A stretch of DNA of 64,000 nucleotides from Desulfobacteraceae bacterium (GCA_014237395.1 JABZFP010000017.1:17381-81380), one strand, 5' to 3'. Positions 28,508-38,124 are shown, numbered from the stretch's first letter. The notes: generated by a model not told the origin, from the letters alone. Made by a program: numbers and translations.

Positions 28508-29968
28508 ATGAGCAGCAAAATTCTTATCAACGCCGTTGACACGGAAGAGTGTCGCATCGCCAAAGTCAAAGACAGCACGCTGGAAGAGTTCCAGATCGAA
28601 AGCGCCAGCATCCAGATTACGCAAGGCAACATCTATAAGGCCACCATCAGCCGGATCGAGCCCAGCCTGCAGGCGGTTTTCATCGATTACGGTGAAGCCC
28701 GCAACGGCTTCCTGCAGATTCAGGAAATCCATCACGACTACTACCATGATGTCGAGGGGGGCGGCCACGATATCAGCCGCCTGGTGCGCAAGGGCCAGGA
28801 AATGCTGGTGCAGGTGGTCAAAGATCCCATCATGAACAAGGGGGCCATGCTGACCACGAACCTCAGTCTGGCCGGGCGCCTAATGGTGCTCATGCCGGGC
28901 AATGAAACCTGCGGCATTTCTCGCAAAATCGAAGGGGAGGAAGAACGCCAGCGCCTCAAGGAAATCATCAATACGCTCTCGATTCCCGAAGGCTTCGGTG
29001 TCATCGTGCGCACCATTGCCGAAGGGGCGACCAAAACGGCTATCACCAAAGATTTCACCTACCTGATGCGCCTGTGGAAAACCATCAAGAGCCGTGTCAT
29101 GGAGGTCGAAGCCCCGCACCTGTTGTACAAAGAACGCAATCTGGTGGTACGCACCATACGCGACTATTTCACCTCCGATGTGTCCGAAATCCTGGTGGAC
29201 GACCCGGCCGTTTACCAGGAAATCAGGGATTTCATCAAAATCATATCGCCCAAGCAAACCAAGATCGTCAAACAGCATAAAGCCGCCAAGCCCATTTTTA
29301 CCCGGTTTCAGCTGGAAACCCAGATCGCCACGGTCTATGAAAGCCGCGTACCGCTGAAATCCGGTGGATCGATCGTCATTGCCCAGACCGAGGCCCTGGT
29401 GGCCATCGACGTCAACTCCGGCAAAGCCACGCAGAAGGGGTCCATCGAAGAAACCGCCCTCCTCACCAACCTGGAAGCCGTGGAGGAAGTGGCGCGCCAG
29501 CTGCGACTGCGTGATTTGGGTGGGCTCATCGTTGTCGATCTCATCGACATGCGCGACCGCAAAAACCGAAGTGAAGTGGAACGGGCCATGAAAACCCACC
29601 TTAAGGTCGATAAAGCCCGCACCAAAGTGGGCCGCATATCGCGCTTCGGCCTGCTCGAGATGTCGCGGCAGCGCATCCGCCCCTCCATTGAATTCAGCAG
29701 CTATCAGCAATGCGAACACTGCCGGGGGAAGGGCCAGGTTCCCTCGACCGAAACACTTGGCGTCGCCTTTTTGCGCAAACTGAGTCTTGAAAGCCTTAAA
29801 TGTGATACGAAGACCATCCAGGGGCGGGTTCCCCCCAGCGTGGCGGATTACCTCCTCAACCGAAAACGCAAAGAATTGACGGATCTGGAAGAAAAGCGCA
29901 GTCTCGCAATCCGGATCGAAGCCGACGAGCAGATGGTCCCCGGTGACAGCCAAATCATCTGTGTCTGA
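28508..29968 (+). CDS. rng: Ribonuclease E/G family endoribonuclease
   Basis: 486 residues, the length of RNase G and of the RNase E catalytic half, with no long C-terminal scaffold. An S1-type RNA-binding insert lies near residues 38-125 (NIYKATISRIEPSLQAVFIDYGEARNGFLQ). The metal-binding acidic residues are in VAIDVNSGKA and IVVDLIDMRDRKNR. A zinc-link pair of cysteines sits in CEHCRGKG. It should cleave single-stranded AU-rich RNA in rRNA maturation and mRNA decay. The start follows AAGGAA at about 10 bases. Whether to call it rng or rne is arbitrary from sequence; rng is favoured by length. Confidence 0.93.
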   Translation: MSSKILINAVDTEECRIAKVKDSTLEEFQIESASIQITQGNIYKATISRIEPSLQAVFIDYGEARNGFLQIQEIHHDYYHDVEGGGHDISRLVRKGQEMLVQVVKDPIMNKGAMLTTNLSLAGRLMVLMPGNETCGISRKIEGEEERQRLKEIINTLSIPEGFGVIVRTIAEGATKTAITKDFTYLMRLWKTIKSRVMEVEAPHLLYKERNLVVRTIRDYFTSDVSEILVDDPAVYQEIRDFIKIISPKQTKIVKQHKAAKPIFTRFQLETQIATVYESRVPLKSGGSIVIAQTEALVAIDVNSGKATQKGSIEETALLTNLEAVEEVARQLRLRDLGGLIVVDLIDMRDRKNRSEVERAMKTHLKVDKARTKVGRISRFGLLEMSRQRIRPSIEFSSYQQCEHCRGKGQVPSTETLGVAFLRKLSLESLKCDTKTIQGRVPPSVADYLLNRKRKELTDLEEKRSLAIRIEADEQMVPGDSQIICV

Positions 29969-29990
29969 CATCAGCCCACGGGCACAACGG

Positions 29991-30018
29991 TTGACACAAT
30001 CGATTGAATTGATACCCT
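29991..30018 (+). promoter_or_regulatory. Candidate promoter of the LysM-like gene
   Basis: Consensus TTGACA (29991-29996) and TACCCT (30013-30018) with a 16-base spacer, between the RNase E/G stop and the next ATG. The -10 is poor. Confidence 0.35.
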
Positions 30019-30068
30019 GATGGCGCATAAAAAACGGGTGCATCCGCACAGAGCGGAGGAATAAATCC

Positions 30069-30851
30069 ATGGCAGAACATCTCAAAAGCCGTAAAACCAG
30101 CTCCTTGGTCATCATCGCGTTGGCCGGTCTTGTTTTACTGGCCGTACTGGCAGCCATCAAAATCCTGATGGAGCCACAAATTATTGTTCGTGACGAGCCG
30201 CCGCCGGAGAGCGCGGCACCGACGGAGTCAACGCCGTCCGTCGAACAGGAAAAGACCGTCATCGATTACGACAAGCTGGAGTCGGATGAAGCCCTGCAAT
30301 CCCTCATGAACCAGCGCAAGGAGGACTACGATGTCGGTGAGGGCATCGATATCATTGCCCGTTCGGATGAAACGGTTCAGATTGGCGGCACCACCGTCTC
30401 AATGAAGGAACTGCAGAAAGCGATCCAGCTCAAATTAGGCGAAATTGCAGAAGAAACCCTCGGCCCCGACGGTCTGCCCATCATCCAGCCGGCGGAGAGC
30501 TACGGCCTTTACATCGTGCAACCCGGCGACAATATCTGGAACATTCATTTTCGTTTTCTGAAAGATTATTTCGCACGGCGGGACATCACCTTGTCTGCGG
30601 TAGCGGATGAACCGGTGAAACAGGGCTACAGTTCCGGCGTCGGCAAATTGCTCAAGTTTTCCGAAAACATGGTTTATATTTACAACATCAAGGACAAACA
30701 GTTCAGCGAAAACCTGAACCTGATCGAACCGCAATCCAAGATTGTGATCTACAAAATGGACCGGGTCTTCGCCTTTCTGGAACAGGTGGATTACACCAAC
30801 ATCAACCGCATCCAGTTTGACGGTGATACCCTTTGGGTGCCGGCGAATTGA
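30069..30851 (+). CDS. Single-pass membrane protein with LysM-like domain
   Basis: 260 residues, start after CGGAGGAATAAATCC. A short basic N-terminus, one TM helix (residues 12-32, VIIALAGLVLLAVLAAIKIL), then an acidic Pro/Glu-rich linker. A C-terminal region follows with YIVQPGDNIWNIHFRFLKDYF, the opening of a LysM fold that binds peptidoglycan GlcNAc. Topology places the bulk in the periplasm. It lies 100 bases after the RNase gene. A wall-tethered envelope role is inferred; no named family. Confidence 0.8.
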   Translation: MAEHLKSRKTSSLVIIALAGLVLLAVLAAIKILMEPQIIVRDEPPPESAAPTESTPSVEQEKTVIDYDKLESDEALQSLMNQRKEDYDVGEGIDIIARSDETVQIGGTTVSMKELQKAIQLKLGEIAEETLGPDGLPIIQPAESYGLYIVQPGDNIWNIHFRFLKDYFARRDITLSAVADEPVKQGYSSGVGKLLKFSENMVYIYNIKDKQFSENLNLIEPQSKIVIYKMDRVFAFLEQVDYTNINRIQFDGDTLWVPAN

Positions 30852-30953
30852 TGCCTCGTTTATCGATAAGCAATTGTGCGTCAACGCGTCGCAAGGCCAA
30901 AGGCGACAGCCGGGCGGCAAAGCGCCGTGGGGATCACCGGCCGCAAGAAGTGT

Positions 30954-30982
30954 TTGACCTCACGATGCATTTACAGTATATG
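30954..30982 (+). promoter_or_regulatory. Promoter of yajC-secDF
   Basis: TTGACC (30954-30959), 17-base spacer, TATATG (30977-30982). Transcription would begin near 30990, leaving a leader of about 140 bases before yajC. The leader contains a GAAGAAG / CTTCTTC stem and a possible 23-codon upstream frame. Confidence 0.65.
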
Positions 30983-31128
30983 AGCGCCATTTTATTTTAA
31001 GAACGCGTGTTGAATCTTAGGAAGAAGGGCGCCGGCTGGGTGGTCTTCTTCGAATGCAAACACCGGATACCGGCCTGAGCGGTCCGTATTGCCGGTGATT
31101 CGCATCATCAGCCCAAGGAGGTTCTATC

Positions 31129-31500
31129 TTGACAGGTATCGCATATGCAATGGGTCAGGGCGGCGCAGCTGCCGGAGGGGGTGCCGGCGGTTTTGGCGGA
31201 TTAATTCCCATTATCTTGATGTTCGTTATTTTCTATTTTCTGCTGATTCGCCCCCAGCAAAAGCGCAACAAGGAACACAAGGAAATGATTTCGAGCCTCA
31301 AAAAAGGGGATCGTATCATCACCAACGGCGGCATCTATGGCCGCGTCACCGGCCTCGATGACACCACGCTCACGGTGGAAATTGCCGACCGGGTGCGCGT
31401 CAAGGTCGTTCGGGGCAACGTGTCCGCGCTGGCCCAGAGTACCGCCACACCGCCCCCCGCCAAAAAAGAGAAAGACAAGGGCAGCACGGACAAGTCCTGA
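31129..31500 (+). CDS. yajC: Sec translocon accessory subunit YajC
   Basis: 123 residues, TTG start after AAGGAGG at seven bases. A short Gly/Ala-rich periplasmic N-terminus, one TM helix (LIPIILMFVIFYFLLIRPQQKRNKE), then a small cytoplasmic domain with LKKGDRIITNGGIYGRVTGL, the standard YajC pattern. It associates with SecDF at the SecYEG channel. The Lys/Pro-rich tail is disordered. First gene of yajC-secD-secF. Confidence 0.95.
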   Translation: MTGIAYAMGQGGAAAGGGAGGFGGLIPIILMFVIFYFLLIRPQQKRNKEHKEMISSLKKGDRIITNGGIYGRVTGLDDTTLTVEIADRVRVKVVRGNVSALAQSTATPPPAKKEKDKGSTDKS

Positions 31501-31536
31501 CGGAAGGATCCGGCAACCCATCGTTTGACTTGCTAT

Positions 31537-31574
31537 AAATGGTTAAATCGCCCCTTTGGCGGTTTAACCATTTT
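31537..31574 (+). terminator. Strong hairpin between yajC and secD
   Basis: A 16-bp stem AAATGGTTAAATCGCC / GGCGGTTTAACCATTT with a single G-U pair and a 5-base loop, ending in four T. It looks like a rho-independent terminator or mRNA-stabilising processing hairpin inside the yajC-secDF operon. It may lower secDF output relative to yajC. Confidence 0.6.
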
Positions 31575-31598
31575 GCTGTTAAGTGATCGCAGGAAAGG

Positions 31599-33185
31599 AT
31601 GAGACCATTGAAGAACATTGCGTGGAAGCCAGTCCTCATTGCAGCAGTTTTTCTGGCAGCCATCATTTACATTCTACCGACGTTCAATTCGTCCCTTTGG
31701 CCCTATAAAAAAATAAACCTGGGACTTGATCTGCAGGGCGGCATGCATCTGGTGCTGGAAGTGGAATCCGAAAAAACGGTCGAAAGCACGCTTGAACGCA
31801 TTGTACAGGATCTGCGCGAACGCACGCGCCGTGATGGCATCCAGCAAATCCAGGTCGAGCGCATCGATGGCGACCGGATTCAAGTCAGTGTCAGCGGCGC
31901 GGCCAACATCAAAAGCTTCCAGGAGCTGATGGATGCCGAATTCCGTGACCTGCGCGAACAGGATCGCTCTCAGACCGGCGATGCGCTGGTTCTAGCGCTT
32001 GACCTGCCGGAGCAGGAGGTCGATCGTATTCAGGAACTGGCCGTCGCCCAAGCCCTCGAAACCATTCGGAACCGCATCGACCAGTTCGGCGTGGCGGAAC
32101 CGGACATCCGCCGCCAGGGCGACCGACGGATTCTCATTCAGTTGCCCGGAATCAGCGATACCGAGCGGGCCAAAGAGCTCATCGGGCGTACGGCCCAACT
32201 GGAGTTCAAGTTGGTGGACGACCAGATGGCACCGGAAACGGCCCTCAAAAACGGCGCCCCTCCCGGCAGTGAAGTGCTCTACCAGATCAATGTCGATGGC
32301 AACACCAAGCGGGAGTTCAAGACCCCTTTCCTGATAAAAAAACGCACCATGCTGACCGGTGAATATCTGACCGACGCACGGGTGCGGTATGACCAGGACA
32401 AACGCAGCTACTATGTCGCCATCGATTTCGACCGCAAGGGCGGCCGCATCTTTGAGCGGGTTACCGGAGACAATATCCACAAACGCCTGGCGATTGTCCT
32501 TGACCGCAAGGTTCATTCGGCACCGGAAATCCAGGACCGCATCAGCGGTGGAAGTGCCGTCATTACAGGCAGTTTTAGCGCCGAAGAAGCCGAAGATCTG
32601 GCGATTGTGCTGCGGGCCGGCGCCCTGCCCGCACCGGTCAAGGTTCTTGAGGAACGCACGGTGGGCCCCTCGCTGGGCAAGGATTCCATCAACAAGGGGC
32701 TGATGTCCATGATCGTGGGCGGCCTTCTGGTAATCGTGTTCATGGCCATTTATTACAAGGGATCGGGCCTCTTGGCGGATCTTGCGCTCCTGTTGAACAT
32801 CCTCCTGATGGGTGCCGGACTGGCGGCCTTTCAGGCCACGCTGACGCTTCCGGGCATAGCCGCTTTCATTCTTACGATCGGTATGGCCGTAGACGCCAAT
32901 GTCATCATTTTCGAGCGCATCCGTGAAGAGCTCAATATCGGCAAGCCGCCGCGGGCGGCTGTGGATGCCGGCTACGACCGCGCCACGCTCACGATCCTGG
33001 ATGCCAACGTAACGACCTTGATCGCCGCCCTGGTCCTGTTTCAATTCGGCACGGGGCCCGTAAAGGGCTTTGCGGTCACCCTGAGTCTCGGCGTTATTGC
33101 CAGTATGTTTACCGCTCTGGTGTTCACACGCGTCATATTCGACGCTTTTCTGTCGGGCCGCAAGGTCAAACAGATCAGTATCTAA
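31599..33185 (+). CDS. secD: Protein translocase subunit SecD
   Basis: 528 residues. One N-terminal TM helix, the block NLGLDLQGGMHLVLEVE, the large periplasmic P1 domain, and a bundle of five TM helices with MSMIVGGLLVIVFMAIYY and GMAVDANVIIFERIREEL. With SecF it uses proton flow to pull preproteins into the periplasm. The ATG at 31599 directly abuts its purine-rich site. The TTG at 31608, eight bases after GGA, may be the true start, as TTG starts recur nearby (rpsT, yajC). Confidence 0.97.
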   Translation: MRPLKNIAWKPVLIAAVFLAAIIYILPTFNSSLWPYKKINLGLDLQGGMHLVLEVESEKTVESTLERIVQDLRERTRRDGIQQIQVERIDGDRIQVSVSGAANIKSFQELMDAEFRDLREQDRSQTGDALVLALDLPEQEVDRIQELAVAQALETIRNRIDQFGVAEPDIRRQGDRRILIQLPGISDTERAKELIGRTAQLEFKLVDDQMAPETALKNGAPPGSEVLYQINVDGNTKREFKTPFLIKKRTMLTGEYLTDARVRYDQDKRSYYVAIDFDRKGGRIFERVTGDNIHKRLAIVLDRKVHSAPEIQDRISGGSAVITGSFSAEEAEDLAIVLRAGALPAPVKVLEERTVGPSLGKDSINKGLMSMIVGGLLVIVFMAIYYKGSGLLADLALLLNILLMGAGLAAFQATLTLPGIAAFILTIGMAVDANVIIFERIREELNIGKPPRAAVDAGYDRATLTILDANVTTLIAALVLFQFGTGPVKGFAVTLSLGVIASMFTALVFTRVIFDAFLSGRKVKQISI

Positions 33186-33270
33186 TTGTTCCGTTAGCGG
33201 CGCCGGCAGGGTCATATCACCAGCCGAGCAGACGCGGTTAATGGAATCGTCAGAAAAAAGGACAGCGTTC

Positions 33271-34311
33271 ATGCAATTCATCCGACCGGACATCAATCTT
33301 GACTTTATCGGCAAACGCAAGTTCGCCTTCATCTTTTCGCTGGTTCTGATCGTGGTCAGCATCGGCACCCTGATCCAGCACGGCGGTCCGCGGTACGGGA
33401 TCGATTTTGCCGGAGGGACCCTCATCCAGGTGCGGTTCGACAAACCGGTGGCCATCGCGCAGATCAAAGACGGGCTGCGCAGTATGGATTTCAGTCAGGC
33501 CTCCGTTCAGCAATTCGGCGAAGAAAGTCCCACGGAATACCTGATCCGCACCGATGTACCCGACATCACCGATAAAGGCTTCAACGAAACCTTGCGCCAG
33601 ACCTTGACGAGTACCACCGGCGCCGACGTCGAAATCCGGCGGGTGGAGATGGTGGGGCCCCAGGTGGGCCAGGATCTTCGGGAAAAAGCGCTCAAAGCCA
33701 TGTTTTACGCCCTTTTGTTTATCACGGTCTACATTTCCGGGCGGTTTGAATTGAAATGGCTGTTGAGTGCGGTTTTGGCTGTCGCCCTCATCGGGGCTGT
33801 TTATGTGTTCGGCCTATTCAAGGTCAGTATTCCCTTCCTGATCCTGATTGCCCTGCTGATAACACTGGTCCTTTTCTGGTTTCTCAGCCTGCGCTATGCC
33901 ATGGGGGCCATTGTGGCGCTCATTCATGACGTAACGATTACGGTCGGCGTCTTTTCATTGTTCGACAAGGAGTTCACCCTGCCGATCATTGCGGCCCTGT
34001 TGACGATCATCGGCTATTCCTTGAACGATACGATTATCGTGTTCGACCGCATTCGTGAAAATTCCAAAAAACTCCATAAAAACCCGCTGGCGCAGGTCAT
34101 TAACCGAAGTATCAACGAAACCCTCAGCCGAACGCTGCTCACCTCGTTGACAACCCTCGTGGTCGTGGTCACCCTTTTTATCCTGGGAGGCGGCATCATT
34201 CACGACTTCGCATTCGCTCTGCTTGTGGGTATCCTTATCGGCACATATTCGTCCATCTACGTAGCCAGTCCCATTCTCCTGGCGTGGCAAAAAAAATCGC
34301 CTGCAAGGTAA
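33271..34311 (+). CDS. secF: Protein translocase subunit SecF
   Basis: 346 residues from the ATG at 33271, after AAAAAAGGACAGCG; the frame is open further upstream through the end of secD but without a ribosome site. It shows GIDFAGGTLIQVRF, six TM helices, LSLRYAMGAIVALIHDVTITVG, and GYSLNDTIIVFDRIREN, all diagnostic of SecF. It forms the SecDF complex with the preceding gene. Confidence 0.97.
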   Translation: MQFIRPDINLDFIGKRKFAFIFSLVLIVVSIGTLIQHGGPRYGIDFAGGTLIQVRFDKPVAIAQIKDGLRSMDFSQASVQQFGEESPTEYLIRTDVPDITDKGFNETLRQTLTSTTGADVEIRRVEMVGPQVGQDLREKALKAMFYALLFITVYISGRFELKWLLSAVLAVALIGAVYVFGLFKVSIPFLILIALLITLVLFWFLSLRYAMGAIVALIHDVTITVGVFSLFDKEFTLPIIAALLTIIGYSLNDTIIVFDRIRENSKKLHKNPLAQVINRSINETLSRTLLTSLTTLVVVVTLFILGGGIIHDFAFALLVGILIGTYSSIYVASPILLAWQKKSPAR

Positions 34312-34347
34312 CCCCATTCCGAGCGAACTCGCCCTATTGCCGGGGGG

Positions 34348-34379
34348 ACGCGATCGCCATGCGCAGGATCGCGTATTTT
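34348..34379 (+). terminator. Probable terminator after secF
   Basis: Perfect 8-bp stem ACGCGATC / GATCGCGT with an 11-base loop, followed by ATTTT. It lies 37 bases after secF and about 60 bases before dprA. Confidence 0.6.
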
Positions 34380-34441
34380 CCAGGTCGCCGGAGACATGCG
34401 AATGACCGCACGTTTCCGGCGCGTCAGGGAGGCGTAAGCCG

Positions 34442-35599
34442 GTGACGATCGATCCGGAAACCATACGGCCGTGGCTTCGCCTGAAATCCGTCAGCGGTGT
34501 TGGCAATCTGATCTTCCGTCGCCTGATGGACCGTTTTGGCGAGCCAGCGGCTGTTTTCGCGGCGCCAACGCCCGATCTGTTGACGGTGGAAGGCATCACT
34601 CCCCGCCTGGCAGCTGCCATCCGCCAGCGCGCCGGGGACGATACCTTCGGACAAGGTGAAGTGGACAACGCCCACCGCCTGGACTGTCACATCGTGACCC
34701 AGGCGGATCATCGCTATCCTGCGTTGCTGCTTCAGATACCCGATCCGCCGCCGTACCTCTATGTTCTCGGGGATACGGCCGCGTTTCCGGTCGCCGTCGC
34801 CGTGGTGGGCTCACGCCATGCGACAGCCTACGGCCTGTCGACCACCCGGCGTCTCAGCAGCGATCTTGCCCGGCAAGGTGTGACAGTGGTGAGTGGCCTG
34901 GCGCGGGGCATCGATACGGCGGCCCATGAGGGGGCCCTTCAGGGTGGTGGCCATACCGTAGCTGTACTCGGCAGCGGACTGGCCAAAATTTATCCGCGCG
35001 AGAATGCGGATCTCTGCCGGCGCATTGCCGAAAAGGGCGCCGTGGTATCGGAATTCCCCCTGGAAGCCGGTCCGGAGGCGCATCACTTCCCCCAGCGCAA
35101 CCGCATTATCAGCGGCATGTCCCTGGGAACCGTCGTCGTTGAAGCCACCCGGCGAAGCGGGTCGCTGATCACCGCCCGGATGGCGCTTGAGCAGAATCGT
35201 GAAATTTTTGCGGTACCCGGCAGCGTGAATTCCTATAAAAGCATGGGCACCCACGCGCTGATCAAAGAGGGCGCCAAACTGGTCACCCATGTCGGAGACA
35301 TTCTGGAGGAGTTACCCCCCATTGGCATTCCTCCGACCGGTCCGTCAGCGCCCCATTCTGACCGGCCACCGGTTGCGGTCGCGCTTGAAGGTGAAGAAAA
35401 GGTCGTTTTCGACGCCCTTTCACCCTACCCGACCCATGTGGATGACCTGACGCGCCAGGTGAACATCGATCCCGGTCGCGTGGTTGGAATCCTGCTGACA
35501 CTCGAGCTCCAGGGACTCGTCAGACAGGAGGCCGGCAAACTTTTCCATCGGTCGGATGACGCCTGTTGGGCGTCAGACCAAGAGACCAACAACCGATAA
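34442..35599 (+). CDS. dprA: DNA-processing protein DprA
   Basis: 385 residues, GTG start after GGAGGCG. An N-terminal helix-hairpin-helix part (VSGVGNLIFRRLMDRFG, VEGITPRLAAAI), the Rossmann-like core VAVVGSRHATAYG, VVSGLARGIDTAAHEGAL, VAVLGSGLAKIYPREN, SGMSLGTVVVEATRRSGSLITARMALEQNREIFAVPG, and a C-terminal winged-helix segment. DprA loads RecA on incoming single-stranded DNA in transformation and is also kept in bacteria not known to be competent. The order dprA-topA is very common. Confidence 0.96.
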   Translation: MTIDPETIRPWLRLKSVSGVGNLIFRRLMDRFGEPAAVFAAPTPDLLTVEGITPRLAAAIRQRAGDDTFGQGEVDNAHRLDCHIVTQADHRYPALLLQIPDPPPYLYVLGDTAAFPVAVAVVGSRHATAYGLSTTRRLSSDLARQGVTVVSGLARGIDTAAHEGALQGGGHTVAVLGSGLAKIYPRENADLCRRIAEKGAVVSEFPLEAGPEAHHFPQRNRIISGMSLGTVVVEATRRSGSLITARMALEQNREIFAVPGSVNSYKSMGTHALIKEGAKLVTHVGDILEELPPIGIPPTGPSAPHSDRPPVAVALEGEEKVVFDALSPYPTHVDDLTRQVNIDPGRVVGILLTLELQGLVRQEAGKLFHRSDDACWASDQETNNR

Positions 35600-35669
35600 T
35601 CATCGTAATCCCATACACGCGGCAGACGATATAGTCCCGTCTGCCGGCAGCTTGAACAAAGGAGTACCC

Positions 35670-37970
35670 GTGAGTAAACCGCTAGTCGTTGTCGAATCGC
35701 CCACCAAGATCAAAACATTGACCAAGGTGATCGGTGACCAATACAACATCGCCGCAACGGTCGGTCACATCAGGGATCTGCCTGAAAAAGAGATGGGCGT
35801 CGATATCGAGGATGGCTTCAAGCCGAAATATCGCACCATCGCCGGCAAACAAAAAGTGATCAAAAACCTGAAGGCCGCCGCCGGCGACGCCACTGAAATC
35901 TACCTGGCCCCCGACCCGGATCGCGAAGGCGAAGCCATTGCCTGGCATACGGCCGAAGTGCTCAAGAAAAAAGGCCGGCGATTTTACCGTGTGTTGTTTC
36001 ACGAACTGACCCCCAGCGCCATCAAAGAGTCCATTCAACATCCGCTGGAGTTGGACCTCAATAAGTATGAAGCCCAGCAGACACGCCGTATTTTGGATCG
36101 TCTGGTGGGGTACCAGATTTCACCGCTCCTGTGGAAAAAGGTCAAAGGAAGCTTGAGTGCCGGCCGTGTCCAGTCGGTCGCGGTCAAGATCATTTGTGAC
36201 CGGGAACGCGCCATCCATGCTTTCGAACCCGAAGAATACTGGAGTATCACAGCCCAGCTGGCCGGCAGTATTCCTCCGCCCTTCACGGCTAAACTGGTGC
36301 GACAGGCCGGCAAAAAAATCAGTATCCCGAACGGGGATGTGGCCCAAACCATTTTGGCGCAGTTGTCCCAGGCAGATTTTTCGGTTCAGCAAGTCGTCAA
36401 AAAAACCACCCGCCGCAATCCGCAACCGCCCTTCACCACCAGTAAGCTGCAGCAGGAAGCGATTCGGCGTCTGCGCTTTTCCGCACGGAAAGCCATGATC
36501 GTGGCCCAACAGCTATACGAGGGCATCGAGCTGGGCGACGGCGAATCCGTCGGTCTTATCACCTACATGCGGACGGATTCCACTCGCATCGCCGAGGAGG
36601 CCGCCCAGGAGGCACTCCAGTTGATCGGAGAGCGTTTCGGCAAGCCCTATGTTCTCGACAAACCCCGCTATTTTAAAAACCGCAAAAAGGCCCAGGATGC
36701 CCACGAGGCCATTCGCCCCACATCGGTTTCCCATACACCGGAATCCGTGGCGCCTTACCTCAAGCCCGACCAGGCTGCCCTGTATGAATTGATCTGGAAA
36801 CGATTTGTGGCCTCCCAGATGCAACCGGCGCTCATCGATCAGCTGAAACTCTCGATCAAAGCGGCCGATTTCGTCTTTTCGGCCAACGGCTCTTCCGTTA
36901 AATTTCCCGGTTTTATGGCCCTCTATACGTCGACCGAGGAGGAAGCCCAGCGCCAAAAGGAAAAGAAACAGGATGCCATTCCCGACCTGCCCGAGGGCAC
37001 GCCGCTTGACCTCAAGGGGATGGAACCCAAGCAACATTTTACGTCGCCCCCACCAAGGTTTTCAGAGGCGTCACTGGTTAAAGAACTCGAAGAAAACGGC
37101 ATCGGTCGACCGAGTACCTACGCCTCGATTCTCTCCACCATTCGCGACAAAGGCTACGTGGACCGCGTTAAAGGCTACTTTCGCCCCAGCGAATTGGGGT
37201 TTATCGTCAATGATCTCATCGTGATGAATTTTCCCGATATCTTCAATGTCGAATTCACCGCGCGCATGGAAGACAATCTGGACCGCATCGAACAAAACGA
37301 AGCCGAATCCCTGGCGATCCTGGAGCAGTTTTATGCGCCCTTCAAAAGCAAACTGGACGAGGCCGCCGATGGGATGCTGAGCATCAAGGGCGTCGGCTTT
37401 CCCACGGAGTTGAATTGCCCAAAATGCGGCAACCCGCTGCATATCAAAGTCGGCAAGAACGGCCCCTTCATCGCCTGCAACGCCTACCCGGAATGCGACT
37501 ATTCGCGCGATTACGAGCGCGATGAAAAAGGACGGATTCAACCGGTGGAGCAGGTGGCCGACGTGCCGTCGGATAAGATCTGTGAAAAGTGCAACCGGCC
37601 GATGGTCATCAAACACGGGCGTTATGGTGAATTTCTGGCCTGCACCGGCTATCCCGATTGCAAGCACACCGAATCCCTCACCAACGGCCATGCCGGACAA
37701 GCGACCGGCGTCACCTGCCCGGAAGCAAAATGCGGCGGCGAACTCTTGGAGCGCAAGTCCCGGCGGGGAAAAATCTTCTATGGCTGCAGCCGATTTCCCG
37801 ATTGTACCTACGCCATCTGGGATAAACCGGTCAACCGGGTCTGCGACGTTTGCAACGCCCCCTTCATGGTTGAAAAGTCGACCAAACGGGATGGTCGCTT
37901 CTATGCCTGCATTGCCGAAGGTTGCGGCAACCGGGAATCCATTCCCGAAGAAGAGGAAGATTCTCCTTGA
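35670..37970 (+). CDS. topA: DNA topoisomerase I (type IA)
   Basis: 766 residues from the GTG at 35670, which has AAAGGAG at ideal spacing; upstream in-frame codons run into dprA and are unsupported. TOPRIM domain at the N-terminus (VVVESPTKIKTL, PDPDREGEAIAWH), catalytic Tyr299 in GLITYMRTDSTR, and the FSEASLVKELEENGIGRPSTYASI block. The C-terminus carries four zinc-ribbon modules (about residues 582-612, 637-668, 683-715, 724-757), each with four cysteines. It relaxes negative supercoils. Confidence 0.98.
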   Translation: MSKPLVVVESPTKIKTLTKVIGDQYNIAATVGHIRDLPEKEMGVDIEDGFKPKYRTIAGKQKVIKNLKAAAGDATEIYLAPDPDREGEAIAWHTAEVLKKKGRRFYRVLFHELTPSAIKESIQHPLELDLNKYEAQQTRRILDRLVGYQISPLLWKKVKGSLSAGRVQSVAVKIICDRERAIHAFEPEEYWSITAQLAGSIPPPFTAKLVRQAGKKISIPNGDVAQTILAQLSQADFSVQQVVKKTTRRNPQPPFTTSKLQQEAIRRLRFSARKAMIVAQQLYEGIELGDGESVGLITYMRTDSTRIAEEAAQEALQLIGERFGKPYVLDKPRYFKNRKKAQDAHEAIRPTSVSHTPESVAPYLKPDQAALYELIWKRFVASQMQPALIDQLKLSIKAADFVFSANGSSVKFPGFMALYTSTEEEAQRQKEKKQDAIPDLPEGTPLDLKGMEPKQHFTSPPPRFSEASLVKELEENGIGRPSTYASILSTIRDKGYVDRVKGYFRPSELGFIVNDLIVMNFPDIFNVEFTARMEDNLDRIEQNEAESLAILEQFYAPFKSKLDEAADGMLSIKGVGFPTELNCPKCGNPLHIKVGKNGPFIACNAYPECDYSRDYERDEKGRIQPVEQVADVPSDKICEKCNRPMVIKHGRYGEFLACTGYPDCKHTESLTNGHAGQATGVTCPEAKCGGELLERKSRRGKIFYGCSRFPDCTYAIWDKPVNRVCDVCNAPFMVEKSTKRDGRFYACIAEGCGNRESIPEEEEDSP

Positions 37971-37995
37971 CAAGATCTTCCGGCCTTGTTAGTGG
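37967..37995 (+). promoter_or_regulatory. Candidate promoter of the ilv operon leader
   Basis: TTGACA (37967-37972) overlaps the topA stop; at 17 bases lies TAGTGG, a poor -10. The position fits the need for a start just before the leader peptide at 38023, but the -10 is weak and the transcript could also come from topA. Confidence 0.3.
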
Positions 37996-38022
37996 ATTCT
38001 AAAAAACAATTTGGGAAACCCT

Positions 38023-38124
38023 ATGTTCACGCAGTTTAGCATTATCAGCCTTCTCGGCCTTATTCTCGTCCTCGTGGTAGACATTCTCATTCTGCCACGA
38101 GGCAAAGGGTTGATAATGGCCTAA
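38023..38124 (+). CDS. ilvL: Branched-chain amino acid leader peptide (attenuator)
   Basis: A 33-codon frame, ATG after GGGAA. 17 of the 33 residues are Ile, Leu or Val, concentrated in codons 7-8, 10-11, 13-19 and 21-24; the stop is TAA. It lies between topA and ilvD and is followed at once by an antiterminator segment and a terminator hairpin. This is the standard arrangement of translation-coupled transcription attenuation in ilv operons: shortage of charged Ile/Leu/Val tRNA stalls the ribosome, frees the antiterminator and lets the operon be transcribed. It also resembles a small TM peptide, but the RNA context makes the leader role far more likely. Confidence 0.85.
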   Translation: MFTQFSIISLLGLILVLVVDILILPRGKGLIMA

